NCBI GenBank assembly: GCA_946902985.2 | Contig: OX336388.2 | Coordinates: forward strand, 1,210,464,609 to 1,210,528,608 | DNA: 64,000 nt | Source of the DNA: Meconema thalassinum | Taxonomy: Eukaryota > Arthropoda > Insecta > Orthoptera > Tettigoniidae | Direction: 5' to 3' | Part shown: positions 44,831 through 56,426 of the stretch, piece by piece | Layout of the letters: every line of letters starts with the position of its first letter | How positions within the stretch are numbered: position 1 is the first letter of the stretch | Notes under the pieces: generated by a model | Told to the model about the DNA's origin: nothing | Seen by the model: the letters and a program-made list of their open reading frames with translations, nothing else | Database searches by the model: none | Translations under genes and position numbers: made by a program

Positions 44831-47800
44831 CTGTGTTAATACGATTTTTGACAAGCACTGAACATATAGTCTAACTCTTAAACTCCCTCCATTACGATGG
44901 CTGTCGAAGTGAGTCTATCCTCATTCCAGTAGTTGGCGAAGTATGCTCCCTTGCTTAATTTACTGTCTTGGAAATGCAAAGGATTGTACCTACAACAGGT
45001 GATGGAAATTGCTTATTTAGAGCAGTTTAGTATTGCTTATTCTAAGATGCAGAACGTCATCCTGAGCTGCGATTGCAAGCAAATTGTAAGAATTGTTGCT
45101 GGCATAAATAATTATAAGGATTTTATTATTGGAGATCAGTATCATCGCATTCTCATCAGCAACAAACGTGAGAATGAAAGTATCTGAACTTCATTGTATA
45201 AGTGAATATTATTGTTTATTGATTATTTGTTTAGAGTACATAACAATGAGTCTAACCACGCTGTTGTTGGCAATGGAAGTATTATTTGCCATTTAATATT
45301 TGGTGGCTGCGTTGATGCAGGCCAATATAGTGTTATTGAATATGACGTTAATTTGGAGAGAAATGCTACAATAAATATACGCATTTGACGAAAAAGAACA
45401 TTAGCCACAAAAAAGTGGGAAATCGGAGAAATTACGAAGCAGCTATTAAAATCTAATATAAATATGCCATTTCAGAAACAATTCCAGATATTATGTGGTA
45501 CAGTGTAGGGTCCTGGCCAGCAGTATGTTGCAATGTCTAGAGGGCAATCTTTTGACGCCCTTAAAGTTTCAATAGTGCCAAAAAATAATTGTACAAAGAA
45601 CGTATATAAGAAACTTCTTCAGTAAATATTTTCTTATTGACCGTCATGTATTGACGGGTTCCAACTAGTCAACTAATAATTTTACTTCCCAGCTCTTCAA
45701 TTAATACGTTTAATAACAAACGTACTCGGAGGGGAATATCTGACACCAGCTGGCTGACCTTCTATAACTTCAATATTTTGAGGACTGAGATATTCCTTTT
45801 CTTCTACCTTCTCCCCTCACCTTCATCTTTATATTGTGGTTTTTATTTTTGCTTGGGGTCTATCTGGAATCCACGTCAACAATTTTCCCGTCACCATAAC
45901 CAGTGTTCGGTATCTACGTACAGTAAACTATGAGAACCCAATAGGTCAGTAGCGTCATCTATACATTGCTGGAGAACCCAAGCTCTTATGTAGTGTTGTT
46001 TGCTCCTCAATCACAATCGGTCATTTATATGTTGCTATAAGAACACAAGCTCTTAGTTACGTGTTATTTGTTTATCGATGCATGCTCCTCAGTAGCGTCA
46101 CCTCTACGTTCCTATAAGAACACAAGCTCTTAGTGACGTGTATTAGTTACATAATGTTTGTTTAATTACGAATGTTGAGTGTAAATATTATCGCGCAAAG
46201 TAATGTGCGAAGAATGAGTTACAGAAACGTATCCTCAACGCGTCATTCTCCTACAGATGAAGAATACTATGAAGTGTTGTAAGCATTGAAAGCAGTTCTG
46301 AAGTCAGAAAGGCGTAAACACACAAATATTGTTCTTTGCCTTTTCGTGTAGAGGAGAAAATGTACGTTTTACTTTCACTTTATCTAGAATTTATTACTCT
46401 TCTAATGTTGGTGACAGGAAGAGCACCTGCTATATCCGTACATAGAAAACTTATCTCACCTTGTCCTCGTTGCCGTAAAATCAGGAAAAAGAGGAGTAGA
46501 AAATGTTACTTCTCTTGAGCAACAATCATGCACGTCATCATCATTATCATCAGCTTTTCAGGTAGCCTACATTGTATTGAATGCCATAGAATTCACACTC
46601 AACATTTTTCGTGCGTCATTGATAACCGTCACCTTCTGTTTCTGTGATCGCACGATAAATCCTTTTCAGTGTGGCATAGTGTTTATAATACACATACCGC
46701 TTTTAAAAACTGAACAACACGGATAGCAAATTTTATTAACTATACAATACAGGTTTAGCTGGAGGCGAGTATTACAAACATGAAAAAATGAAGCCATCAA
46801 CGTGTGTAACGAGTGTACTGTGAGCAGACTGACGAACTAAGCAGATAGAGGAAAAATATCGAAAGAATGTTTGATAACGCATAGCTTGTTGAATAAAATT
46901 TTTCAATGTACAGTGATTTTCTTCAAATGTATGAAAGTATTAAATCAGGTGTTCAAGACTGGCTGTAATTAAAAGGAGCATCGATTGACAGCATTGACAC
47001 CATCAACAATGCAGAGATAAGATTTTGTTAGTGAGTGTTTCATCTTTGATCAGTATGGATCATCTCTTTAAAAGGTATTTCTGGGTGAAACAAACTAAAT
47101 ATACAAATAATGGTAGTAAGCATTGCACACCTCTTATTCAAAGATTTTTAAATCTCGAACCGCTATCTTGCGAGTTATTTACAAGGGACCATGCAGGAGT
47201 TATCTATTCTTACCGACGTTTGCAAAAATTAAAACTATCAAATGTTGATGTATGCTCTGCCTTTGAATAAAATTTCATCAACAATGAATCAGTCCTTGAA
47301 TACAGGCTCATCCATATATCGTGTCTTCTTAGCTTAGGCAGTGTCCCGCTCAGCCGATACAAACTGCGTTGCGAGACCTTGAATAAACCAGTTATCGCCG
47401 CTGACTGCTCCCTTTCCCCCGCATAAAGGCTGCTCAGGTAGGCAAGAAGGGCTAACCTATCGACTAACCCCGCCTCAGCTGCAGTCACGATATATGTATG
47501 ACCCTGTAGGTATTCAAGGGTTTGGAAGCACCCCTACGTTCTCATCTTTTTGTAGACAGTACAAATGCCAGTCAAATTTTCAGAAGCTGGATGTCGAAAT
47601 CAGATGTTTCAACGCACAGTTTCATAAAATTTAAAAACCATTCCCAATTTGCTATATTGACAGACGGACACAGTAATCATGTAAATTATTTTGTCTCATG
47701 TTTGTTAGCAAAGTGAGCTAAGAATATCCAGAAATAAAGTCGTATGTCAAACATTCAATAAAGGAACTTGTAAATTATTTGCCATTGGTCTTCAGGGAGG

Positions 47801-48395
47801 GAATTGAGCTCGAAGCAACTATAATATTTCAACAAAGAGAATATGAACATCATTTTATGAACACGTTACACTTGAAGCCATAAAAATGAATTAATGGAAA
47901 GCCGTTAAAATTTGTAACAGTGGTGTTGAAGTACATTAACGTCATTATTAAAGCAAGCCTAACATTTTACTTCCCCTGCAAGCAAAAGTTTGGGGAACAA
48001 ACACAAAAAGCCAAAGGGGATAACAGATGTCGGTATGAGCAAAAGGCGTGGCAACGCATTTCATCTGCCCCCTCTCGCTCCTTATTTTATGGTGAAGTTC
48101 GTAGATGAAGCAGAGAGAAAGTGTTCTCAACATAACATTGTCGGAGAAGTTTATTTTTCGCCTTCTTGTTAAGATGTAGGGTAGAACTTGAAGAAAGGGG
48201 AGTACAGTGGTTTAAAACTCAGGTTGTGTTGCCATTTCATTAGAGATTACTTGTTACAACAACAGTTCCAGATGGTATCTTTGTTAAGGCACAAAGAAAC
48301 TTACTGTAATGTCTCAGCTATTGTTAAAATTCCAGGCAATAGTGAACACTGCTCGAAGCCTAGTATAATTTCTTAAGATATTCGCATCATAAATA
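44831..48395. other. Gene-free stretch with a short degenerate repeat
   Basis: No domain-bearing frame, RNA gene or known element is recognised in about 3.5 kb. At 45925-46145 three diverged ~90-bp units share AGAACACAAGCTCTTAGT and AGTAGCGTCA. The remaining short frames (for example near 46336 and 47210) are unsupported. Confidence 0.45.
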
Positions 48396-49078
48396 AGGAA
48401 GGAAGGAAAGGAGGGGAAGGAGAGAAGGAAGGAAGAAGAGAAGGGCAGGAAGAGATGGAGAGGGAGGGATGGAAGGAAGGAAGGAAGGAAAGAAGGAAGG
48501 GAGGAAGGAAAGGAAGGGAAGAGAGGAAGGTTGGAAGATAGGGGAAGGAAGGGTGGGAGGGAGGGAGGGAGGAAGGAAGAAAGGAAGGAAAGGATGGGAA
48601 GAAAGTAAAGAAGGAAGAAAGGGGAAGGAAGGAAGGAAGGGAAGGAAGGGGAAGGAAGGAAGGAAAGGATGGGAAGAAAGGAAGGAAGAAAGGGGACGGA
48701 AGGAAGGGAAGGGAAGGAAGGGAAGGGAGGGAGGGAAGGAAGAGAAGTGAAGGGAGGGAAGGATGGAAGGAAGGGAAGAAGGAAGGGAGGGAGGAAGGAA
48801 GAAAGGAAGGAAAGGATGGGAAGGAGGGAAGGAAGGAAGCGAAGGAAGGAAGGGAGGAAGGAAAGGATGGAAATGAAGGAAAGGATGGAAAGAAAGGAAG
48901 AAAGAAAGGGGAAGGAAGGGAAGGAAGGGAGGGAGGGAAAGTAGAAAAGGAGGGAAGGTAGGAAAGGATAGGAAGGAAGGAAGGAAGAAAGAAAAAGAAA
49001 GGGAAGGAGGGGTAGGAAGAGAAGGAGAGGAAAGAAGGGAAGGATGGGAAGGAAGGAAGGAAGGAAGGAAAGAAGGGA
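48396..49078. repeat. ~680-bp GGAA-rich polypurine tract
   Basis: Almost uninterrupted purines on the plus strand, mainly GGAA, GGGA and GAAA tetramers, with rare C or T. The long Gly/Lys/Arg/Glu-only frames over it are simple-repeat artefacts. Such tracts can form triplex (H-DNA) structures and stall replication. Confidence 0.97.
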
Positions 49079-49131
49079 AGTTTGCCCGGTGAAATCTACC
49101 TCCGACTTCCGGCGTGCCGAGAGGATTTTTT
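49079..49131. repeat. Left member of an inverted-repeat pair
   Basis: AGTTTGCCCGGTGAAATCTA through GCGTGCCGAGAGGATTTTT is the inverse of 60676-60728 with about three substitutions. It begins immediately at the end of the polypurine tract. Confidence 0.85.
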
Positions 49132-50464
49132 ATAAGAATTTTAGAAGATAATTAATATTCTTTGGTTATATTTTTGGTTAAATAACTTTGTAACAAATCT
49201 GATTTCGATAATTTTGGAATATTATAAGAAAATCTCAAAATTACCATAATTTCAATTACTCGCAACTTTATATTTTTAATACTTTCTTCCGGCAACTTAC
49301 GATTGCTGATGATGACCAAACTCTTGTCGAAACTATTCCTGTTATATTAAACAACTTATAATAATATATTTAATGACAATTGGTGGTTTTATTTAATACC
49401 ATTATTAACTTTGAATTAGAACAGATATGTTTATGCCACGTGTCGTCACGTATACAGTTCGCATTGAAGATGAGTGAGCGAGCAGGTACACGAGAGGACA
49501 GTTATTCTGAACGTGCAAAGCGCATTGCACCCTGTCAAGCTCTGATCTGTTCTGAAAACCTGTGAATAGCGTTTATGATGCAATGAGAGTACAACAACTA
49601 CACCTTGTCCACGGCAGCAGACACATTCAATTGCTTAGCCTCACACTCTAGCCCTGAGCTAAATCTGCCCGTAGCAACGTTAAAAGCCTTCGAGAAGGAG
49701 CGGATGTTCAACTGATGCTTATCATTCAGTGCAACTCATCGAGGTAAACAGAAGGTCTATTTTTCTGTAAATTGTGCACTGGACTGTCCCTCTCCGCGGT
49801 GAAGCAATTAATTGTGTTTCCACGGGTGTACGTTCCAATCTCACGCCACGTCAGGTGGAAAAACCTCCCTTTCTAATTATCTGCCGTCAAATTATCTCAT
49901 TATCCCACCATTGAGCAGCATCACAGCAGCACCTAGACCACTCTCTGTTCGCCAAGCTCTTATTCTTAGAACAGCATCTTCAGACAGGGACTGCCAGGTT
50001 CTCTATTCGACATCACAATACTCCTCTTCCCTTTCATGGAGCAAAGTGGTTCAACGAAAAGGGTGTAATAGTTTATTTGTTGCTCGAAAAGGCATCTTTG
50101 AAGCCTCAAAGGCTCCGGTAGAATTCTTCCTGAATTACATAGTACCTTTTTTGTGCTGAAAGAAACCTTGGGACATCGTCTATATGAAGTTAGAGATGGA
50201 GATAAGTCGTTGATAACTGTTAGAAATATCCCAAAAATGTGTCAGGAATGGATTAAATGACGTGAACATTACCTTTCATTTACTCGTCTCTCATGTGAGA
50301 ATTCACATCGCTCAGCACTCGGGACACACCTCACTGATATATTATTGGATGGTTATTAATGATATTTTCAGATGGTTACAGGGTCTTTGCAAGTGTATCA
50401 TGGGATTTCATACTTAGTTTATTAGGTAAAAAGAAAAGTAGGCTACTGTTATTGAATGTAATGT
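49132..50464. other. Unassigned stretch
   Basis: No recognised gene or repeat. A 115-codon plus-strand frame at 49812-50159 is Ser/Leu-rich with no recognisable domain, and I do not call it. Confidence 0.4.
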
Positions 50465-51320
50465 ATTGTAATATTATTTATGTTCAACGATGTCGAAATG
50501 TAAATATTATATGTCAGAAAACTGTATCATAATGGGGGTCATTAAAGTACTACTTTTCATATGATACAGTTTCTCCAGCCAATCAGAGACATGCGCTCAA
50601 CATCCAACATATTGGACATGAATTACATTATTTGAAAGTTGACAATGTATATTGGATCAACCATTGTAGTTACAATCCAAAACACGAAGACAAAATCAGC
50701 ACGAACCTTTACAGTAACAGGAAAATGCTATGAAATATGTATGAAATTTAGGAATCTACGTCCTGAAGTATGCAACACACCACCCTTGTACCCTATCCTA
50801 TACCAACATGGAAAGTGTACACCGTAATGTATGCATAAAGAAACTGCAGAATGTTGCAAGATGAATAGCACTGTACCGTAATATCCGTAACTCCAATTTC
50901 TACACAGGGCATTGCATTCGTAGGATTTAGACGACAATTTTAGTGAATGCTGCTGGTAATATAAACACACTAGAACCCCATGGTGCAGATCGGCAGGCTG
51001 TAAACATATGGCATTGCCAAGGAGACAGAGTGCATGCGTGGGTCAGGGAACTTATAAAGCAGAGACAGCAAACTCAGCGCTTGCACTCCGATCACTAAAT
51101 TCAAGTGACTGAATCTCGACAGATATTTATGAATATTTCTGTTCAAACATAAAATAAAATAAAATAAAGTTATAATCATCGGATATAAACAGTCATATGC
51201 AACTCACCTATAATGGTAATTAAGACACTCGTATGGAAATTGTAAAACACACTTCGCTCGTTTTATAAACATACTCGTGTCTTAACAATTGCCATTATAG
51301 GCTCGTTGCATAATGCACTA
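50465..51320 (+). repeat. Family F repeat, copy 3, probably interrupted
   Basis: The left part (50465-50600) matches 9960-10075 (TATGTCAGAAAACTGTATCA, CCAATCAGAG). The right part (51110-51320) matches 10245-10395 and holds the large palindrome around TTCGCTCGTTTTATAAACAT, ending GCCATTATAGGCTCGTTGCA. The middle (about 50640-51110) differs from copies 1 and 2. Confidence 0.6.
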
Positions 51321-51390
51321 TTAATGTAATGGAGTTTAATGTAAAAGAGCGGATTGAATGCAACAAATGGGGCTTCTCAGCCCTATGTAT

Positions 51391-54133
51391 TGAACCCTTC
51401 AGAATAGCAGTGTTTTATGCAAGAATCTTAGATCAAGGGGTCGCGTTCAGTTCATAGTGTGGTGTTTACGTCCGCCAAACTACGTGCTTTTCTGAGGCAA
51501 GGGTTATAGGATGAAAACTATAACTAAGAAAGGAAGGAGACAAAACGTAGGATAATAACAAGATTTAATAACTAATTTGTGCATAAAAGAATAAAACAAA
51601 CAATAATAAACAAAATCCTCCCTGAATTTTCCCCTGACAGGAATATTTATCACTTTGAGGAGTCAGATGGCTCTCCCCTTTTCTAATAAAATGTGGATCC
51701 AAGTTCCACTACCTTGCATGTGAATTTATGTTCGCGTGGTGACTATCTACGAGAAATGAGTACTTGGATGATCATTCGTTCACAACGGGTTAACAGCCAC
51801 GGTGCTCACGAACAATCATCTCGTAAATCAACTTTTATGGCTATGGGCATAACATTAATAAAAATCCTTAAATCTAACTCTGACACACATATTACAACTC
51901 TACTATTTACAGGCATCTCTCTGAGACCCTTATTAGTGTGGTGACACACTTAACCCAATGAGCCGCCACCATGGCTAGATACTCAACAACAAGGAATAAC
52001 AGCGCCGCACGTGATTCACGGGTCACTGACATGTACAATAAACAAAGAATAAACCAACAACAACAAACAACCTGAGTGGTTAAGATTACTTTATATTAAC
52101 AAAACTGCATGTTAATGAAACGCTTCGAAGGTAATCGTGTTTCGTAGGCAACTCCCATTTATTTAAACAATTTTACCATTGATCAGTTTCTCACATTTAT
52201 ATTTATTTTCAAGTAATTGGGAGCCAGACTTGCACTCCCCTAATGAGCTCTGCTTGCGAAACTCAGTCAGCCCTTGTGACAACAACTCACCTCTTTCCAC
52301 AATGCCAGTCATGTCCCCCATCCAGTGTATATAAATAGCCGACCAGCGGAACTGTTATCTCAAGGAATCAACAGCCGCTAACATCTCCTCCCACTCAACA
52401 TATGGTCAGACAATAATCACATATCCATAATTGTCCTCGCAAGGATGCAATCTGAATCTGGTACCAAGCTGACAGAAATCAGTCTCTGCTGAAGTTCCCG
52501 CTTGTAATACCACAACAATATACTCACAGTACACACATCTGGGACTGACATAACACCTTTCACATGGGTCTGCTGAATTAAAGCTCGCAAACATTTAACA
52601 CAATATTTAAAACCTACGATAGAGCTGAGTACTCTTCGTCACAAATTACATTGCTCCAAAGGCAATAATCACACTGAATCTGATCAATAATAATTTTCAA
52701 TAACATTTAATTACCCTCCAATCTACTATATAATTAGATTAATTCAGTCCTACTTCTGAAACACGACATATCTCCGAGAGACGTTTTTAACCGCACTTCG
52801 TAACCTAGGCGAACACGGCCGTTCACATAGATACGTTAGTTAACACAACACAAAGAAAAGAACTTTCCATTAACTACAATTGTGCGAGCTGCTTCCAAAC
52901 AAAAGTGTGCCAGATCAAAACTAAATATACTACACTAAATCACACAAGCAAAGTATTTACAAAAATATGTCCCATAAACCATAAGTTAATTTAATAAATA
53001 ATAAAATATTATTTGTACTCATCTCGTGTTGTAGTCACCCGTCAAAGAACATCAGATGCCATTCCCCAACTGGATGCTCTTTATCTCATAGCAGCCATCT
53101 GGACGGACTGTTGAGAATTCCACACTTCCTCTGCATTCATTGATGTCATCCTTGCGCTGATACAAAAATTAGGTTAATATACACTTTATGCCTGACTACT
53201 AAATTCGCTTGTTCAGGTACTAAATTCCCTGTCACTGTTCGTTGGCGAATTATCGACGCTACTGTCCCTATAACTATAGTACAATGACTATCTATCACTG
53301 ATTTTACCACTTTTCAATGAATCTCCTGTGTCCTCGACACAAAAATACAAGTCTACGTTCGTAGACGCACAGAATAATAATAGTGTGTCCTCAACACACG
53401 GAATAAAAGTCATGTCTCCTAGACACACGGAATGAAAGTCAATGTCTTGTGTCCTCAACACACAGAATAAAAAATCAATGTCTTGGCTCTTCGACACACT
53501 TATAAATGAACTGGCCCTTGGGTCGATGGAGGGGGATTTTATGTAAAAATTTATCGAAGTAATTGTGATACAGGAATGAAATAGATATCACTGAACTCGT
53601 AATATTGCACAGGTCAAGAATATGCCCATTAATCCTAGAATCGATCGTAGAGATCTTGTCTAGGCGATTTCCCGCGTGAATACTAGCCGCCGCGTACCCC
53701 AGCCAGAGTTGGCGCGCAAGTAGGCATTCTCTTCTCATTGGTTCTCCATTTCTCTGTAATTTGGCGGTTTCTAGTAGATCTTGGCGTCTTGGGAGTGTCT
53801 ATTTTCTTCATCAGCCATTCACGTTACTGCATCATATTTCTTCTAGGCGCGAATATCACAATGAACATACCAGAGCCATGTCTCACCGCGCGTCGCTTCT
53901 AAAATTGAGGTAGCCACACCTGTCCCTGTGATACATCGCTCTGCTATTTCTTTTCATAGCTCAAGTACTTAGCCTTTTGTTAAACTGATGCAGGTATGTC
54001 CCTACTGTCTCCAACAAATGCTTGAAATTTCCTCATCACAGTCTGGCTATATTCATGATGCTGGTTGAAATATTTATTAATTGAAGAAATAAAAAGTAGA
54101 ATCATTTAACCAACATAGGGTAAAGGGTTCACA
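51391..54133 (-). repeat. 3' LTR (long, about 2.7 kb)
   Basis: The left edge is TGAACCCTTCAGAATAGCAG, shared with the other LTR. The right edge is inferred at GGGTTCACA, giving TGTGAACCC...GGGTTCA on the element strand (TG...CA with short inverted ends) next to a purine-rich tract. This edge cannot be checked against the truncated partner. Inside, 53320-53510 holds a small GTGTCCTCAACACAC-type minisatellite. AATAAA signals are present but not assigned. Confidence 0.6.
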
Positions 54134-54147
54134 ACTCTCCCACTCAC
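54134..54147 (-). other. Putative polypurine tract
   Basis: On the element strand GTGAGTGGGAGAGT lies directly before the inferred 3' LTR. Polypurine tracts prime plus-strand DNA synthesis in LTR elements. It is only mostly purine, so the call depends on the LTR edge being right. Confidence 0.4.
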
Positions 54148-54473
54148 AAAATTTCGAACTTAGGAATAAAGTCGACAATTTTACAATACTTCCGTAGGCC
54201 AATTTGTTTTATTTCCAGAATCACCCCTTTTTCTTACTTGGTCTAGGCGCTCCTGTCTTCAATGGCATTTACTCGTTTTCATTTCCTGCTTGTCTCTCCC
54301 CTTCCAATCTTGCGTGACGCTCTGCTGCCTGCGGCAATACCTTACTCGCCTCGTTAATGTTTGTCAAGAACAAGTCTACTTCCTCCTTCATCACGTGCCG
54401 TAGTCAATTGCTCCCCGTTGACTTTGTTGATAGCAGGACGTCCGTATATTCAAACAGCGTCATTATTTCGGCG

Positions 54474-56426
54474 CTACCATGGTTCACTTCGACGATATTT
54501 CTTTAGGTTGGCAGCGTTGTAAACTGACATTGTTCCTGTGCTCAATTCTTTCACTCTGTAAGCATTATTTCCAAGGTTTCTTACGATAGAATAGGGTCCT
54601 ATGAATTTTTCGCAGAACTTACTAAAGATTTTCTTTTCTGGGTCCGATGTAGCAGGTCGTTTTACCAAAACGAGCTGGTTGACTTCAAGATCACCGTGGA
54701 ACCTCTTATTTCTTACTCGCCGTAATCTGCGGTCTGCTTGTTTCCTCATGTATTCTCTCGTTCTTTCAATTCTCAAGTCTGGTGCTATCATGGGATCTTG
54801 TGGACAGTTAATGATGCTTTTCCACGTTCTTACTGGATACTCGTTCTTGTGTAGGACCATAGGGATTTGTCCTGTTGACTCGTGCCTGGTAGAATTTATG
54901 CATGTCTCTACGTCCTTAATTTTATCGACCCATTTGTGGTGTTCGTTCGGAATGAAGATTCTCAAATATGCAGTTACAGATTTAATTACTCTCTCGCTTG
55001 GATTTGCTTGGGCATGTCGGATACTGCTTAAAACGTGTTTTATACCCATGTCTTCCATTCCTTTCTTGAATTCGGCGCTTGTGAAATAACTGCCGTGATC
55101 TGATAATAAAAACTCTGGTTTTCCAAGGGTTGGAATAACTCTATTACGAATGCGACTGAGTACCTGCTTCGATGTGGTTTTCTGAATAGGGCATAGTACT
55201 ACAAACTTAGAAAATACATCAATGCACACTAGCAAATGACGGCAACCTCTCCTTCCCTTCGGAATTGGACCAAGACAGTCCACCGCCAGGAGCTCACATG
55301 GTTTCTGAGGTAGCAATGGTCTAGGATATTGCCTCAGTAAATAATTATTTGGCTTTGTTCTCTGACATGGGTCACAAGTTGTAATGACGTCACATATAGT
55401 TGTTCTCATACGTGGCCATGTAAATGTCTCTCCTATTGTTGCTTCGCACTTGTCTAAGCCCACGTGACCGTAACTTTCGTGCGTATGCCATGTCAATCCT
55501 CGTTGTAACGATGCAGGTACTAATATGCGTAACTTGGTGTGGTCATTATCTACCCATTTGTGCAGCAAATTGTTGACATAAACATATCTTCCTTCTTTGG
55601 CTTTCGCTTCTCGAAATGCAGGTGTTCCAGTAGGTAGTTGCTTTTTGAAGTATTTAATTAATAGCATCATCCATGGTTCCGCTTCCTGTTCTCGCTGTAT
55701 CTCACGTAACTCCTCCAAGAATTCCCGGTCCTTCGGTGTTAACTCCAAGTGTTGTACCATCGCTGTTTCTTCATTATCAGGCTCTGGATTCCTGCTGAGT
55801 GCATCCGGTATCACGTTCATCTTCCCTGGACAATGTTCAATTTCAATGCTGAACTGCTGAATGTATATAGACCAACGTGTCACACGTTCGCTTGCCATTG
55901 ACGTCTTAAACAAGAATGTTAGTGCCTTGTGGTCAGTCCTGACAAAAATCGGGTAACAATAGATTATTCGTTTCCATTGTTGGAGCGCATGAAGGATGGC
56001 CAACAATTCTAGCTCGGTTACAGTATAGTTCCGCTCGTGCTTACGCAATTTTCGGCTGACAAATGCCAAATATGTTTTGTGCTGCAGGTTAGCTGGATCC
56101 TCTTGGTAGAGCATAGCACCTATCCCAATTAGTGAAGCATCCGCTTGGATTATGAATTTGAGCTTGAAATCTGGATAGCCTAATTTAATGCAGTTTTCCA
56201 ATAGCTGTTTTGTTGCTTGGAATGCCTTCTCACATTCCGCGTTCCATGACCATTTGTTATTTTTCTTTAACATTTCTTGCATTGGAGCTACAGTCTCCGT
56301 ATAACCTGGACAGTTTTCTTTAAAGAATCCCGTTACGCCTAAGAAAGCCCGATTGTGCTTGACTCTCGTTGGTGTAGGGAAATTCTTTATCGCTTCGATC
56401 TTGGCTGGATTTGGCATCACTGTCAT
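54474..56426 (-). CDS. gypsy pol remnant: RNase H and integrase, no reverse transcriptase
   Basis: The 650-residue open frame begins with the connection just after the polymerase thumb (PNPAKIEAIKNFPTPTRVKH, FLGVTGFF). RNase H follows (residues ~90-210): QADASLIGIGAML, YTVTELELLAILHALQQW, FVRTDHKALTFLF, DALSRNPEP. The integrase zinc domain reads HTHESYGHVGLDKCEATI and CDPCQRTKP. The core has AVDCLGPIP, LLSDHGSYFTS and NPSERVIKS, giving the D,D,E triad with all three acids present. The tail HGDLEVNQLVLVKRP...EKFIGPYSIV is the usual integrase C-terminal domain. The RT palm, including the YxDD motif, is absent. The frame overlaps the gag-protease frame in another register. Confidence 0.92.
   Translation of the reverse strand: MTVMPNPAKIEAIKNFPTPTRVKHNRAFLGVTGFFKENCPGYTETVAPMQEMLKKNNKWSWNAECEKAFQATKQLLENCIKLGYPDFKLKFIIQADASLIGIGAMLYQEDPANLQHKTYLAFVSRKLRKHERNYTVTELELLAILHALQQWKRIIYCYPIFVRTDHKALTFLFKTSMASERVTRWSIYIQQFSIEIEHCPGKMNVIPDALSRNPEPDNEETAMVQHLELTPKDREFLEELREIQREQEAEPWMMLLIKYFKKQLPTGTPAFREAKAKEGRYVYVNNLLHKWVDNDHTKLRILVPASLQRGLTWHTHESYGHVGLDKCEATIGETFTWPRMRTTICDVITTCDPCQRTKPNNYLLRQYPRPLLPQKPCELLAVDCLGPIPKGRRGCRHLLVCIDVFSKFVVLCPIQKTTSKQVLSRIRNRVIPTLGKPEFLLSDHGSYFTSAEFKKGMEDMGIKHVLSSIRHAQANPSERVIKSVTAYLRIFIPNEHHKWVDKIKDVETCINSTRHESTGQIPMVLHKNEYPVRTWKSIINCPQDPMIAPDLRIERTREYMRKQADRRLRRVRNKRFHGDLEVNQLVLVKRPATSDPEKKIFSKFCEKFIGPYSIVRNLGNNAYRVKELSTGTMSVYNAANLKKYRRSEPW

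Noticed and set aside
48469..48944. Long Gly/Lys/Arg/Glu-rich open frames
   Set aside because: They lie entirely in the GGAA polypurine tract and are a by-product of having no T for stop codons.
49812..50159. 115-residue frame as a gene
   Set aside because: Low complexity in Ser/Leu, no domain, no neighbours in support and no splice or promoter evidence.
51693..51944. Conserved frame starting MDPSSTTLHVNLCSR, also at 60505
   Set aside because: Its duplication is explained by the two LTRs. It has no recognisable domain and lies in noncoding LTR sequence.
54601..55089. 162-residue plus-strand frame
   Set aside because: Antisense shadow of the integrase coding region.
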